Shown piece after piece: positions 1-11,075 of a stretch of 64,000 bases of DNA. The translations under genes were made by a program, and so were the position numbers. The DNA comes from Ziziphus jujuba. Taxonomy: Eukaryota; Streptophyta; Magnoliopsida; Rosales; Rhamnaceae. A model generated the notes under the pieces. That model saw only the letters and a program-made list of their open reading frames with translations. It was not told where the DNA came from and did no database searches. The stretch's first letter is position 1. Every line of letters begins with the position of its first letter. The DNA lies in the NCBI RefSeq assembly GCF_031755915.1, contig NC_083380.1, positions 27,510,001-27,574,000 on the forward strand, given 5' to 3'.

Positions 1-2570
1 ACTTGTTATCTATTTCACTTTTGGATAGTTAAGGTTTTAGTTTTTTGTTTGGTAATAACAAAGTTGAAATGTATAAAGATGATAAAGTTGTTAGTTTTGG
101 AACTTTACGTGGCAATTTATATAAACTTGATTTATTTAATAATTGCCTCAATTATTAATTCTGTTGTTGCCTTAATTGTTTATTCTAAACTTTCAAGAAT
201 TAATGATAATTCCTCAATGTTATGGCATAAGCGTTTGGATATATTACTAAGCATAGAATGAAAAGGTTAGTGAAGGATGAAATACTTCCTAATCTTGGCT
301 TCTCCAGCCTATCGACTTGTGTTGACTGTGTGAAAGGGAAACTAACTTCCGAAGTTAGAAAAGATAAGATAGTAAGGTGTGGAGATGTTTTGTAGTTAAT
401 CCACACTGATATATGTGGAATTTTTATACCAACTGCTTTGGGTAGTTATAGGTATTTTATTACCTTCATTGATGATTTCTCTCATTATCGACATGTTGAG
501 CTTCTCCGTAAGAAGTCGAATTCTTTTGTTGCATTTAAGGAGTTTAAGGTAAAGATGGAGCTTCAAAAAAATAAGAAGCTGAAGGCTATGAGGTCTAACA
601 AAGGTAGTGAATTTTATGGCAGATATGATGAGACTAGACAGAATCCATGACCATTCACAATTTATTTACATGAGTGTGCATTGATGCACAATATATAGTT
701 TCTGGTACTACTCAGAAGAATGGTATAGCTGAGAGAAGAATTCGCACTTTGTTGGATATGGTGCGATCTATGTTAGCAAATTCTAGTTTGCCAAATTACT
801 AATGGGAAAAGGCTTTGAGGACAGCGGCTTATAATTCGAATCAAGTTCCAAGTAAATCTGTTCCTAAAACTCCTTTTGAGTGTGGTCAGGAAGAAAGCCT
901 AATTTGAACCATTTTCGTGTATGGGGTTGTAGAGCTGAAGTACAACTTTATAATCCCTACATTAATAAATTGGATCCTAAAATCATTAGTGGTTATTTTG
1001 TTAGTTATTGTATAGGATCAAAAGGTTTAAGATTCTTTTGTCCATCTCACACCATCAGAAATGTGGAGTCAAAAAGGGCTGTTTATTATAAAGATAATTT
1101 TGGATTTAATGACAGTAATGGTCTAAGGGAGCTTCAATTTAGAGAAGACAATATATGCATTTCCAGTGTTATTGTTCCTAATAGAGATGTTATTGAGCCA
1201 ATTGTTAATGAACCAGTAGTTGATCGTTGAAGAATAGGATGTTCCAGCTATTACAGATGTTAATGTGCCTTTAAGAAGGTCACAAAGGACTAGGAGATCA
1301 GCTATTCCTTATAACTATAAGGTTTACTTGCAAGAGCATGAGTTTAACATAAGTGATGATTCATATCCACTCACTTATGAGGAGGCCATAAGTAGTTTAC
1401 TCTTGAATTTTTGGTTAGGTGCAATGGAAAATGAAATCTATGGCATCAAATGGTTTTGGGATTTGGTTAAGTTACCAATAGGTAGCAAGTCTATTGGGTG
1501 CAAATGGATCTTTAAGACTAAACTAGACTTTAATGGTCAAATGGAAAGGTATAAGGCTAGACTTGTAGCTAAAGAGTTTATATAGAATGAAAGAATTGAT
1601 TACATAAATACATTCTCTCCTGTATTCACAAAGGATTTTTTTAGAATCATTATGGCGATTGTGGCACATTGTGACCTGTAGTTGTATCAGATGGATGTCA
1701 GAACCGCTTTTCTGAATGGTGATTTGTATGAGAATGTGTATATAGTTCAACCAGTTAGCTTCCAGCAAATGGGGAATGGTAATTTGGTTTGTAAACTCAA
1801 GAAGTCTATTTATGATTTTAAGTAAGCCTAAAAAAAATAGTATTTCAAGTTTGATAAGGTTGTCACTAAAAATGACTTTAAGGAGAATGTTGTTGATAGG
1901 TGTATATATATGACAGTCAGTAGGAGGAGTTTTATATTTTTGGTGTTGTATATTGATGACATACTCTTGGCGACCAATGACACTGACCTATTGGCTGAGA
2001 CAAAGTAAATGTTGTGTAACCATTTTGACATGAAAGATCTTGGTGAGGCTTTTTTTATTTTGGGCATCAAGATTGTTCGAGACAGGACTAATTATATGTT
2101 GCAGTTGTCTTAGAGAGCCTATGTTGATAGGATCCTTAAGAGGTTTAATATGCGCAATTGTTCTTCTAGAAGTGTACCGGCCATAAAGGGTGAAAAACTT
2201 TCTAAGGACCAGTATCCCAAGAATGATAGAGAGAGGATGGTGATGAAAAATATTTATTATTCTCTAGTAGTGGGTAGTTTGATGTATGCTCAAGTTTGTA
2301 TACGATCTAATAGTTGACTCCATTAAGAAGCCTATTATGATGTATTGTGACAATACTGCAGCAGTGTCTTTTTTCAATAATTTAAAAGGTACTTCTGGTG
2401 CAAGGTACATTGATGTAAAATATTTTATGGTAAAGGAGAAAGTTGAAGAGGGCCTCATTACTGTTGTTCACATACCGACTTACAGCATGGTGGTAGATCC
2501 ACTGATCAAGACCTTATCAGTAGACATATTTGAGAAGCATGTGTCTCATGTGGGATTGTTAGGCAGTTAA
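1..2570 (+). mobile_element. Ty1/copia retrotransposon polyprotein, decayed
   Basis: Reading across frames gives, in order, a GAG-pre-integrase zinc region (about 220-400), integrase core (about 430-900, with the downstream WGC motif near 918-935), reverse transcriptase (about 1390-2100, including the YIDD-type active-site motif near 1950) and RNase H (about 2290-2570). That is copia order. The reading is broken by many stops and frameshifts, so the element cannot make its own proteins. The 5' LTR and gag lie outside the window. It is a fossil insertion bordering the gene cluster. Confidence 0.93.
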
Positions 2571-3095
2571 TACTGATGTGGATTAGTGGAAGTTTATTAT
2601 GTATTCTACAATAATATCCATGTTGAGTATTATTTATTTCTTTGTGTATATGTGGACCGTTATTTATTTATGAGATAATTTATTACACATATTGTTGCTC
2701 TTTATATTTACAAGCTTGTTGAGACTTTTAGTCCATGTATATGTGTACATTGATCCATAGGTACCATGGTGAGTCCCTACTACTTAGTTTGGGTACATTG
2801 TTGTATCTTATCGATAAACAATGTGCTCGGATGAAATGGTATTGTGTGTTGGGAGATTGCACGTGATTAGGTAAATCTCTACTACCTAGACTGAGTTTAT
2901 GGCATGCAAAGTGCTCAGTTGAAATGATATTATGTTTTAGAAGATTTGCTGAGAGAATCTTTACTACCTGGTATAGTATATTAGCATGCTCTGCCAACAT
3001 GCTATATATTTAGATGAAACTTTGTATTTTGTTTTGGGAGATTCTGTAGTAAGTAAGTTTTGGATAATATATATATAATGATGATTATGCAGTCC

Positions 3096-3106
3096 AAGTG
3101 GGAGAA
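3096..3106 (+). other. Polypurine tract of the copia element
   Basis: The purine-rich run AAGTGGGAGAA sits directly before the TGTT that opens the LTR. This is the usual plus-strand priming site of copia elements. Confidence 0.8.
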
Positions 3107-3611
3107 TGTTAAATGAATAAATATTTGTGGATTTAGCATAATCAATTACTCACTTATAGGGCCAATTTATGCCATTAATGGGACTAGCTTGTTTATTATT
3201 TTGTAGTAGGGTCACACATTCTCTATAATACTTCGGTTAGCTCATTGGTCTGGAGGACCAACTCTCTTTAGAAACCCATTTTGACTTATCCATATTTTTA
3301 TTATTATTACTAAATTATTATTATTTTGGTGTGCGTTAAAATTAATGGATAAGTATGACTTGCACAGACTACGAAAAGTCTAGGACAAGTAAACAGATAC
3401 ACGTCGTATTTTTTATTAGGTTTTTCAGAAATCAGTTTGAGAGTGGTTGAGAATAGTGTATCCATAGGCGCTACTATTACATTGTTTTCTATTATTATGC
3501 AGGATTATAGATTGAATTTTATCAATGACTGCGTTTGGAAGTTAGTACTTTATGCTTTAATGGAATTTATTATGTATGTTTTCGATCTGCATATTTAATA
3601 TAATTCCAACA
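3107..3611 (+). repeat. Right LTR of the copia element
   Basis: It begins TGTT right after the polypurine tract and ends AACA, giving the short inverted ends TGTT/AACA expected of a copia LTR of about 505 bp. The left LTR is outside the window, so the ends and the target-site duplication could not be checked by comparison. Confidence 0.75.
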
Positions 3612-4055
3612 TAACATGCACATTAAGAGATTTCTTATGAGTTTTGGCTTGGTCATTAATGTCTTCCACTTGAAGAGATTTCTATAAACGGATCTTCATT
3701 GGTTTAATTTAACATGTTTATCTTTTGCCCCAAATATTAATGTGTACAATCAAATAAATTATATGTAAGGGTACAAATAAATTATATGTAAGGGTACAAA
3801 TAAATTATATGTAAGGGTCTAAATATGCTTCTAATTTTCGAGGAATTAGATAAGAAATCAGTTTTAGAAAGATGTACAAATGTTCACCTTCGACAACAAA
3901 GCCAAAGACACAAAATTAAGCATTAATTTTCAATTTCAAAAGCAAACATCAGACCAATAAAATGCAAAATTTGCTCCAAGAAAGCAGTTCAACAATTTGC
4001 CAATTAATTGTACCAGCAAAGAACACATTCCATGGTATGTATATTATCTCATTCA
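3612..4055. other. Intergenic; 23-bp tandem repeat
   Basis: No gene is seen. Three nearly perfect copies of a 23-bp unit lie at 3751-3773, 3774-3796 and 3797-3819. The rest is AT-rich single-copy-looking sequence. Confidence 0.7.
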
Positions 4056-4284
4056 TTTGTCTGTTGCAATACATTGTTTTTAGCTTTTGGTGAATTGTGA
4101 ATTTTAGAACTGCAAACAATGTTTATTTGTTTTGCATACTTCACTGGCATGGACATCTCTACTAAATAATACATGTTTCTTTTAAATCTCTCTGCTATGT
4201 GACATACATGCTCATTGGCACAAATAAATTGGCAATTAAAATGGAAGCCATGGCTTTTAACAAGGCTATTCCCCTGAACTTTGC

Positions 4285-4545
4285 TGCCATATCTGTTTGC
4301 TTTGATGATTTTGAAACTGGATGTGAGGCTGCTCGTTTGCCTTGCTTGCACCTTTTCATGGAGATTGTATTGTCAATTGGCTCCAAAATAGCAAATTTTG
4401 TCCCTTATGTTGATTTCAGATGACATCTTGATTAGATTAGATACTTATATAATAATATATGTTTATGTATTGGTACATATAAGAAGATATATAAGTTTTT
4501 GTTGTTTAACTTAAATATATATATATATATATATATTGAAAAAAT
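4285..4545 (+). pseudogene. RING-H2 relic A: inverted RING end plus 3'UTR
   Basis: Plus-strand reading gives the start of the family's RING (SVCFDDFETGC...LPCLHLF), then loses frame through a one-base deletion just before the second His ligand. A stop also lies in the corrected frame after the last Cys pair. After the stop the sequence still matches the 3'UTR of the 11.1-kb copy. All other family members are on the minus strand. This piece begins where the minus-strand relic at 4566 ends, so it looks like the missing end of that copy, flipped in place. Confidence 0.8.
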
Positions 4546-4565
4546 TAATCTGATGTTGTGTTTAT

Positions 4566-4726
4566 ATAATGACATCCAAATTAAAGGTATATCTGTTTTC
4601 TTTTTTCACTAAATTCACTTCTTTCAAACCTTCTTCAACCTTGACCTTCCCCAGAAACTCTATTGGCTGGCTTAAACTTAGGCTCCCAATCTTCATCATC
4701 CAATTCTGCTGTGTCTTCGTAATCAT

Positions 4727-4798
<72 letters not shown>

Positions 4799-5020
4799 TA
4801 TCATTATCATTATCAGCTGGTAGGATTTTGTCTGTAATAGGCGCAATGCCCATCCGAAATTTGACTGTGGGATCCACAAAGCTCAGCACCATGCAAATCT
4901 GAACTCTTATATCAGAAAGTAAAGTGGTTTATGGCAACGTTTTACTCTAAAGCTAGATCTATGCCAACATTGACACTATCTTCTTCCTGATCAATGGCCA
5001 TACATGGAAGAAGAAGAGAA
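4566..5020 (-). pseudogene. RING-H2 relic B: acidic body without RING
   Basis: The minus strand encodes the acidic linker of the family, then WEPKFKPANRVS and, in a shifted frame, the KVEEGLKEV segment. It stops matching exactly where the RING should start. The acidic part is inflated by a GAT/CAT microsatellite into an Asp run of more than 20 residues. The 5' portion is degenerate but still aligns with the next copy at 5.9 kb. It is not functional. Confidence 0.8.
4721..4816. repeat. (CAT)n microsatellite inside relic B
   Basis: A nearly perfect ATC/CAT trinucleotide run. On the minus strand it encodes poly-Asp in the old coding frame. The other copies have only short Asp runs. Confidence 0.95.
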
Positions 5021-5217
5021 GAAGATGGACAACACCCAACAGAAATACAGAGAACACAGAGAGGATAGAGACAATACGATTCTAGCTACTTGAAGAACAA
5101 GAAATAGAAAACTAGTAGATTAAAAGGAAAGCACAGATTTTAGATTTAGATTCAGAATGGGAAGAATATATATATATATATATATATAACCGTTTAGAGA
5201 AGAGTATCCTAGTATGC

Positions 5218-5248
<31 letters not shown>

Positions 5249-5447
5249 GAAAGAGAGAGTGAGAGGTTTAATCGTTTATGTATTTGAGTTTGGTTTGGTT
5301 AGGCCATAAATGGACCAAAATCAGATTTTCATTTTTTCATTGTATAGAAAAAGAAAAAAAAAAGGAAAAAAAAAAAAGAAAGTCCTCTCTACGTAATACT
5401 TTTTTACTACATATATCTACCTCACAAGTATATCTAAGCTCAATCAA
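5021..5447. other. RING-copy flanks with TA repeats
   Basis: Contains the 5' flank of relic B, two TA microsatellites (about 5168-5188 and 5224-5248), and from about 5290 the 3'UTR-type sequence shared by all minus-strand family copies. No gene of its own. Confidence 0.6.
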
Positions 5448-5960
5448 GATGGCATCTGAAACCTACACAAAGGACAGTATTTGCTTTTTTGGAGCCACCC
5501 GACAATACAATCACCATGAAAAACATGCGTGGAAGGCATACGAGTAGATACACACCCAGTTTCCTAATCATCTAAGCAAACTGAACAACATCCACCTTCT
5601 TCAATCAAACAACCTTCAACCTTGATCCTCTCCAACTCTTCAATGGAAACTCTACTACCTGGCTCAAACTCAGGCTCCTCATTATCCGATTAGTCCATGT
5701 CTTCTTTGTCATCATCGTGATAATCATAATCATAATCATAATCAGAGTCACTATCATTATCATTGTCATTATCATTAGCTGGTGGGATCTCATCCATAGC
5801 AAGCTCATTGCCCACCCCAAAATTAAATACCGACCCACAACCTCAGCATCATGATAGCCTGGACTGGAACTCTTATACCGTAAAGCATGTTGTTTATGGC
5901 ATCGTACTTAAAGACAGGTCACTGACGCTATCATCTTCTTCATCATCAATAAGCCATATC
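5448..5960 (-). pseudogene. RING-H2 relic C
   Basis: The full layout of the family can be followed on the minus strand: the Val-Gly-Arg region, an Asp-rich stretch, EPEFEPGSRVSIEELERIKV, then the RING. Two stop codons interrupt it, one before the EPEFEP segment and one inside the RING after SVCLDD. The third zinc ligand is Ser instead of Cys (MPST for MPCS). A frame break precedes the Asp-rich part. The copy is dead but still alignable over its flanks. Confidence 0.85.
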
Positions 5961-6425
5961 GGTTAAGAAAAAGAGAGAAAGAGGAAGAGTAAAATGCTAC
6001 GTTTCTAGTTACTTGAAGAACAAGAGATAGAAAATTAATAATAAAAACCACAGATATTAGATTTTTAGATTTAGAGCGATAGGAATATCCTAGTGTGTAT
6101 ATATAGAGAGAGAATGAAAAGAGAGTGAGAGGTCCAAGACTATATTATTAGAGTTGTACTTCGAATAATATATAAGAGTTTTTGTTATTTGAAAGTACAA
6201 GTTTTCAAATCCGGGATTTAGAGTTCTATTTTGGTTAATCCAATTATTAGCAGTTTAATGTAAAAAAAAAAAAAAGAAAAAAAAATTGTTAGTAGTTTGG
6301 TTAGAGCTGAATTAGAGTTGTATTTGAATCCATTTAATTGCCTTTCTTGCTTCACAAGTAAAAGTAATTAAGTGATCTTTTTTTCATAAAACAAAATAAA
6401 ATAAAAATATAAAGATTGGTAAGTT
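5961..6425. repeat. 5' flank of relic C (family flank repeat)
   Basis: Carries the flank motif ending in TTAGAGTTGTATTTGAATCC (near 6313-6332), which recurs near 9220, 12050, 39890 and 42990. It marks the upstream side of RING-family units. Confidence 0.65.
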
Positions 6426-6630
6426 GGATTGAATGCTTACTTGAGTTACTTACTGCTATCCGTATTATCTAGTTACTCAAGCAAATTAGAATTTTTATTC
6501 ATCCGCTTACTTGAGTTGCTTAGTCCTCAAGCAAAGTTTTTACTATCAATCCTACTTCCTCTAGAATTCACAATCCTACTTCCTCTAAAATTCACATTCG
6601 ACCCAAATTGCCTCACCGCCTTTTCAAAGC

Positions 6631-6638
6631 TATATATA
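6631..6638 (+). promoter_or_regulatory. TATA box of the J-domain gene
   Basis: TATATATA lies 94 bases upstream of the ATG at 6732. That spacing fits a plant core promoter with a short purine-rich leader. Confidence 0.6.
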
Positions 6639-6731
6639 GACAGAGAGCACACCACACAAAAAGGTATATTACGCAAATAGTTAGACAAAGAAAGAAAAAA
6701 AGAAAAAGGAGAGAGAAAGAGAGGATTCAGA

Positions 6732-7118
6732 ATGGCTTTGGACTACTACAGCATTCTGAATGTGAAGAGGAAAGCCAGCGACGATGAAGTGAAGAGGGCA
6801 TACAAAAGGCAGGCGTTGATATGGCATCCAGACAAGAACCCGGCCAGCAAACAATCTGAGGCCGAGAAAAAGTTCAAGCAGATCTCCGAGGCCTACAAAG
6901 TGCTCGGTGACCCTCGCAAGCGTCTGATCTATGATGTGGAAGCAATCAAGTCCGTCCAATTTCCTCCTCCACGTCCATCGTCTTCCTGTGCGCCAGCTGC
7001 TGCTTCAAGATGCCATCAGAAACACCACAATCGGCAGCAGCATCCGGATATTGTGAAGTTACGTGTTTTTGGTGAAGAAGGTTTCTGGGTACGCGTACAC
7101 CCTACCAGTTGTAATTGA
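6732..7118 (+). CDS. Short J-domain (DnaJ-like) protein
   Basis: A 128-residue single-exon reading frame. Residues 1-68 form a complete J-domain: the YYSILNV helix I start, HPD at 32-34, the [15 protein letters not shown] helix and the DPRKRLIYD end. The J-domain stimulates Hsp70 ATPase activity through HPD. After residue 70 the usual Gly/Phe linker and C-terminal substrate domains of type II J-proteins are missing. Instead there is a Pro/Ser-rich, then His/Gln-rich tail of about 55 residues that I do not recognise. A TATA box precedes it and the leader is GA-rich. It could be a truncated type II gene, a genuine type III protein, or the first exon of a longer gene. It lies between RING copies on the opposite strand. 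Confidence 0.8.
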   Translation: MALDYYSILNVKRKASDDEVKRAYKRQALIWHPDKNPASKQSEAEKKFKQISEAYKVLGDPRKRLIYDVEAIKSVQFPPPRPSSSCAPAAASRCHQKHHNRQQHPDIVKLRVFGEEGFWVRVHPTSCN

Positions 7119-9200
7119 GGTTTTCTCTTTCTTGATTTTGACCATTTAGACTTGTGAGGGATACCTACCTACGTGTTGCCGGTACTCTTTTTCCTTATTT
7201 GAGGTTTTCCCATTTAGGGTTTTTTCTTAATGAGGTTTTAATGAGGCCGGTGGTATTCCCTTGAGGTCTTTTGGTCGGTTTGTCCTTCTTGGACTCGATT
7301 TCAGTTGTACTTGACTGACTTTGTATTGTAGTAGGAGGGATGCCAACCTAGTTGGGATGTCTCCTTTCAAGTAACTGTATATGCAAAATTCATCTTCTTA
7401 TTCTTGTTCTTGATATTATTATTTTTCTTATTCTTATTATTGTTATCTTTGACATTAATATATGTGTATAAATATTTCATGTCTAGCCAATTTCAATAAA
7501 TTGGATCAGCTATAAAAACAAAGATGTGAACAAATCATAAAAATTTCAATGTAATTCCAATTACACAAGACAGGGAAAGTTAATAGGGGCTTGGGATTGT
7601 ACATCAAAAAAAGGTTAAAAGAAAACAATTCTAAGCAACAGTACTGGTCTGAGTTGGGAATAAGGTATTACAGAATAGGGAAGACAAATTAAGAAAATCA
7701 TGATAGATGAAGAAAACATTCATAGCATGTGCTTTTTTGTGGAATGGACCCATGTTCCATGAATTGGAATATGTAGCTGATCTGGAAATATGGGACTAAG
7801 TTGATCAAATCATAATTAAGATGATGATCCGTTTTTCAAATAGGCAAAAAATGACTATACTGGTATCATCTTTAAAGCACATATTAATTTGTCAAATTCA
7901 GGAATGAAGTTTATAATATATTGGAAAGAAAAACCGCATCACCATGGCATAGACCTGATGAACCTCCTCTGTAAGCAATATCATCCAATTCTAAGTCAGT
8001 GGCAATTTGACAATCTACTATAGTCAGGTAAAAAGGACATCCATCTTGGCCGTCGGGAATGCACATTTCCCAATGCATGACAGTTCAATAAACAAAATGT
8101 AGGACACTCTTGCGGCTATTCTGTTACATGATAAAACTGTTCAAAAATATCTAAAATGGAACAGAAATCAAGATTAACGTATTTTGATCATAAGCAACAT
8201 ATAAATGTGGAAAATTATTAATGGAAAACACAAAAATACTTATAAAGAAGCACACAGGGCTTTTTCTAAATTGAACTGTCAAATGCACATTGTAAATGAT
8301 AACTAATTCACAAATAACAGAAGACAAATTCGGTAACTAAGATATAATTACTTTGAGCTTATGGCTCGCCAGAGTCAACGGGAAGTAAAGAAGTAGAAAA
8401 AAAAAGACAAAAGAAGAAAAGAAAAGGTGAACAAATCATGAAAATTGAACCTAAATTTATTTACACAAGACAGGGGAAGTTAATAGGGCTTGAGATTGTA
8501 TATCGGACAAAAATTAAAAGGCAACAATGCTACAAACTGTGATCTAAGTTGGGAATAAGGTATTACAGAACAGGGAAGAGAGATGAAAACAATACATGAT
8601 AGTGAAAGTAAACAAAACAGGGTCGTGCTGCAAATATTATTATTATTTTTATGCTTGCAAAGGGCAGTTAATTTTAGTAGCGTGAATTTTTTAAGACATT
8701 ATGCAATATTATATCCTAATACTAAGATTGTTTTTCATGTAGATTGTTTGTTTTTCATGTAGATTGTTTTTTATTGTGTCATAGTCTAACTAATAGAGTA
8801 TTTACTAAACTTAGCAAAAAATGATTAAGGTGTTTACTAAACTAAACTATAACTCGGTCTTATTTTTCTAATATTGTTTGGAGAAAGAATACGATTTTCA
8901 ATGCTTTTATGATGCACAACTAAAAAATAAAAAAAAAAAAAAAAAAAAAAGGAAGAAGAAGCAAAATAAGCAAACTTCTTGAGGCAAAGCAAAAATAATC
9001 ATATTAATAAAATTTTGGTTTTCTTAAGACTTAAACCCTAAAACAATTGAAAACTAGAAAAAAACAAAACAAGAACATAACAAAACAAAAGTGTGTGCCA
9101 AAATGAAAAATTAAAATTGAAGCTTAATATATCTCAAATTAAAACAAGAATTAAGAATTACATAATAAATATTTTTTTATTAAGAATTATATGTGGGTCT
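7119..9200. other. Intergenic with a 180-bp direct duplication
   Basis: No gene is seen. About 7525-7715 and 8425-8615 are clearly related in the same orientation, sharing the ACACAAGACAGG...AAGTTAATAGGG and TTGGGAATAAGGTATTACAGAA blocks. The intervening 700 bp is not duplicated. An A-rich tract runs at 8929-8950. Confidence 0.65.
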
Positions 9201-9204
9201 GTCC

Positions 9205-9612
9205 CTGCTTGGTTTGGTTAGATTTAGAGTTGTATTTGAATCCACTTACCATTAATAATTACTAGTTTGGTCTCATATAGAGTTTTAGTTTTTTCAAACC
9301 CTGCTTAACAAATCCATAATTACTTCCGTAATTACTTTTATTAAATTGCTTGTTCCGTAAGGTACAAGTAACAGAGAAAATAAATGATAATGAAACTATA
9401 ACAGAAATATTAATATTGCAATGATTTATGCTCATACATATAATCGAATTTCTGTAGAATTAAAAATAGCAAAATTATTAATTAGCGTACAAATAATAGT
9501 AGCGAATATATATTCTATTAGTTTGTGGGTGGGAACTAATATAACGCCAGTGCTCTTTTGCGTTTGTGAGAGCTAGACAATGGATGTAATTGAATAGGTA
9601 TTTCTATCCTTG
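9205..9612. repeat. Orphan RING-flank copy
   Basis: Colinear with 42985-43390: both run from the TTAGAGTTGTATT..GAATCC motif through the AGTAACA..GA, GTAAAAT/GCAAAAT and GTTTGT.GGTGGGA blocks to CTCTTTTGCGTTTG and ATCCTTG. There is no RING sequence attached, so this is flank left behind after duplication and deletion. Confidence 0.75.
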
Positions 9613-9634
9613 TAGTTTTGGACATACTTAAACC

Positions 9635-9870
9635 TCCAAATCCAGTTTCCATCTAGACTATTCTTAGCAAGATCAGCTATTTTAAGTAATGAAACATCAC
9701 TATATTTTACAATGAGCTGAAAAACTCAATATGGCATCAAAATACAAGCATAATATCATCAGTTTTAAGGGGCTGTATACCACCAATTAAACAACATAGT
9801 CAGTACTGTTTCCATCTATATAATTAGTGCAAACGTTAACAACGAAGTGATCTTTTTGTGCACCTTATAG
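9635..9870 (-). pseudogene. EB1 intron 3 fragment
   Basis: Aligns in the same orientation with 45690-45920, which lies in intron 3 of the EB1 gene. Shared blocks include CAAGATCAGCTATT, AAGTAATG.AACATCACT, the TACCACC...TAAACAACA stretch and GTGATCTTTT. No EB1 exon is present. It is a non-coding passenger of a segmental duplication. Confidence 0.75.
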
Positions 9871-10860
9871 TGGACCATCCAAAATTGTGAGTATCTAGAC
9901 CATATTCTACTTAATTGCTTGGTAATTGCATGTGCAGTAGAAATTGTGCATGGGAGGGAAAATGGTGAAAAAGAAGCAATGAGTTTGCTTTCTAATGGAG
10001 GAGTGTAATGAGTCCCCTTGTGATCAGTTGGGCATGGATTTGAACTGGCTGACCTTTGCTATTGTATTTCCTCACTAAAGGGATGTAATGCTTTGAAATG
10101 GGTTTTGAGCTCTAGGTGCGGCTTGTAACAATTGGGACAGAGGTGAAGTTTCTTTACATACTAGCAAGTAGCAAAACAATTCTTGTTCAACAGTCAATTC
10201 AAGTTTCAAGTCTAATAGCTTTGAAAATGGGAAGAAAATAAATAGTTTCAAGTACTCTACAGACTACTTCTTTCCAGTAATTAAATATTAAGAAGAAGGA
10301 TGATGACATGTTACAAAAATTTGTCAGAAAGTATGGAGAAGCTCTTATTTGATTTTGGGGTTATGGGGTTCCTGAGGGACGGAGGAATAAGCAAGAAAAT
10401 AGTAACTCAATGATTTTTTTTCTTTTATTTTCAGACAATAAGAAAATAAGGATTCATGGAGTTGAAAAAAGAAAAAATCAATTGAATAGTAATTGGGTAG
10501 GAAGAGTTTTGTTGGTGCGGTGAAAGTAAATGATTCAAGGTGAGAATATGGCAATATGGTGCATCAAGATACCCAAGCAATTTCCTCTGGTATTGTTTTC
10601 TGAGATACGTAAAAGTTGAGGTTGGTACTAGGAAATAAAATCATATTTTGGAAGGAATTCTGGAATTTGGAGAGGAAATGAATGTTTTTATTGCCATATA
10701 TTGTGCATCAAAACGTAATACAAAGTGACAAATTTTTATAGCATAGAACCATGTTGGTGTGTATTTATGCAGAGTAGGTGTCAAATGTGTGCATTTACTT
10801 TAAAATAAAACTAACACTAACGAGTGTATTCAATTCTTTATCAAGATTAAATGATAAGGA
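9871..10860. other. Intergenic, nothing recognised
   Basis: No coding pattern, repeat or RNA gene could be supported. The short open frames here have no recognisable composition. Confidence 0.5.
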
Positions 10861-11075
10861 CTATGAACACATTGATCAATTAATACAAGAACAGAGGAAA
10901 GGAGGGTAAAAACAAAGAGAATGGGTTTGTGAAAGCAGAAAACAGAGATGTTTGGAGGCCATAAACTGACCAAAATCACATTAATTTGTAATTTTATATA
11001 TAAAACAACAAAAACATATCCGCTTTACATAATACATACTATATTTTCCTTTTTCTATACAAGTATCTAAAGTAA

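Noticed and set aside
3751..3819. Three 23-bp repeats considered as a CRISPR-like array
   Set aside because: Units are directly abutting with no spacers, in a plant nuclear sequence; a simple tandem repeat.
4562..4879. Frames with long Met or Ile runs
   Set aside because: Other-frame readings of the CAT microsatellite.
5278..5547. Plus-strand frames that begin MASETYT... at several places (5.45, 27.1, 38.3, 40.7 kb)
   Set aside because: They are the antisense of the conserved RING 3' end; their similarity follows from the RING coding strand.
7525..8615. The paired blocks considered as LTRs of a small retrotransposon
   Set aside because: No TG..CA ends, no primer-binding site or polypurine tract, and no target duplication were found.
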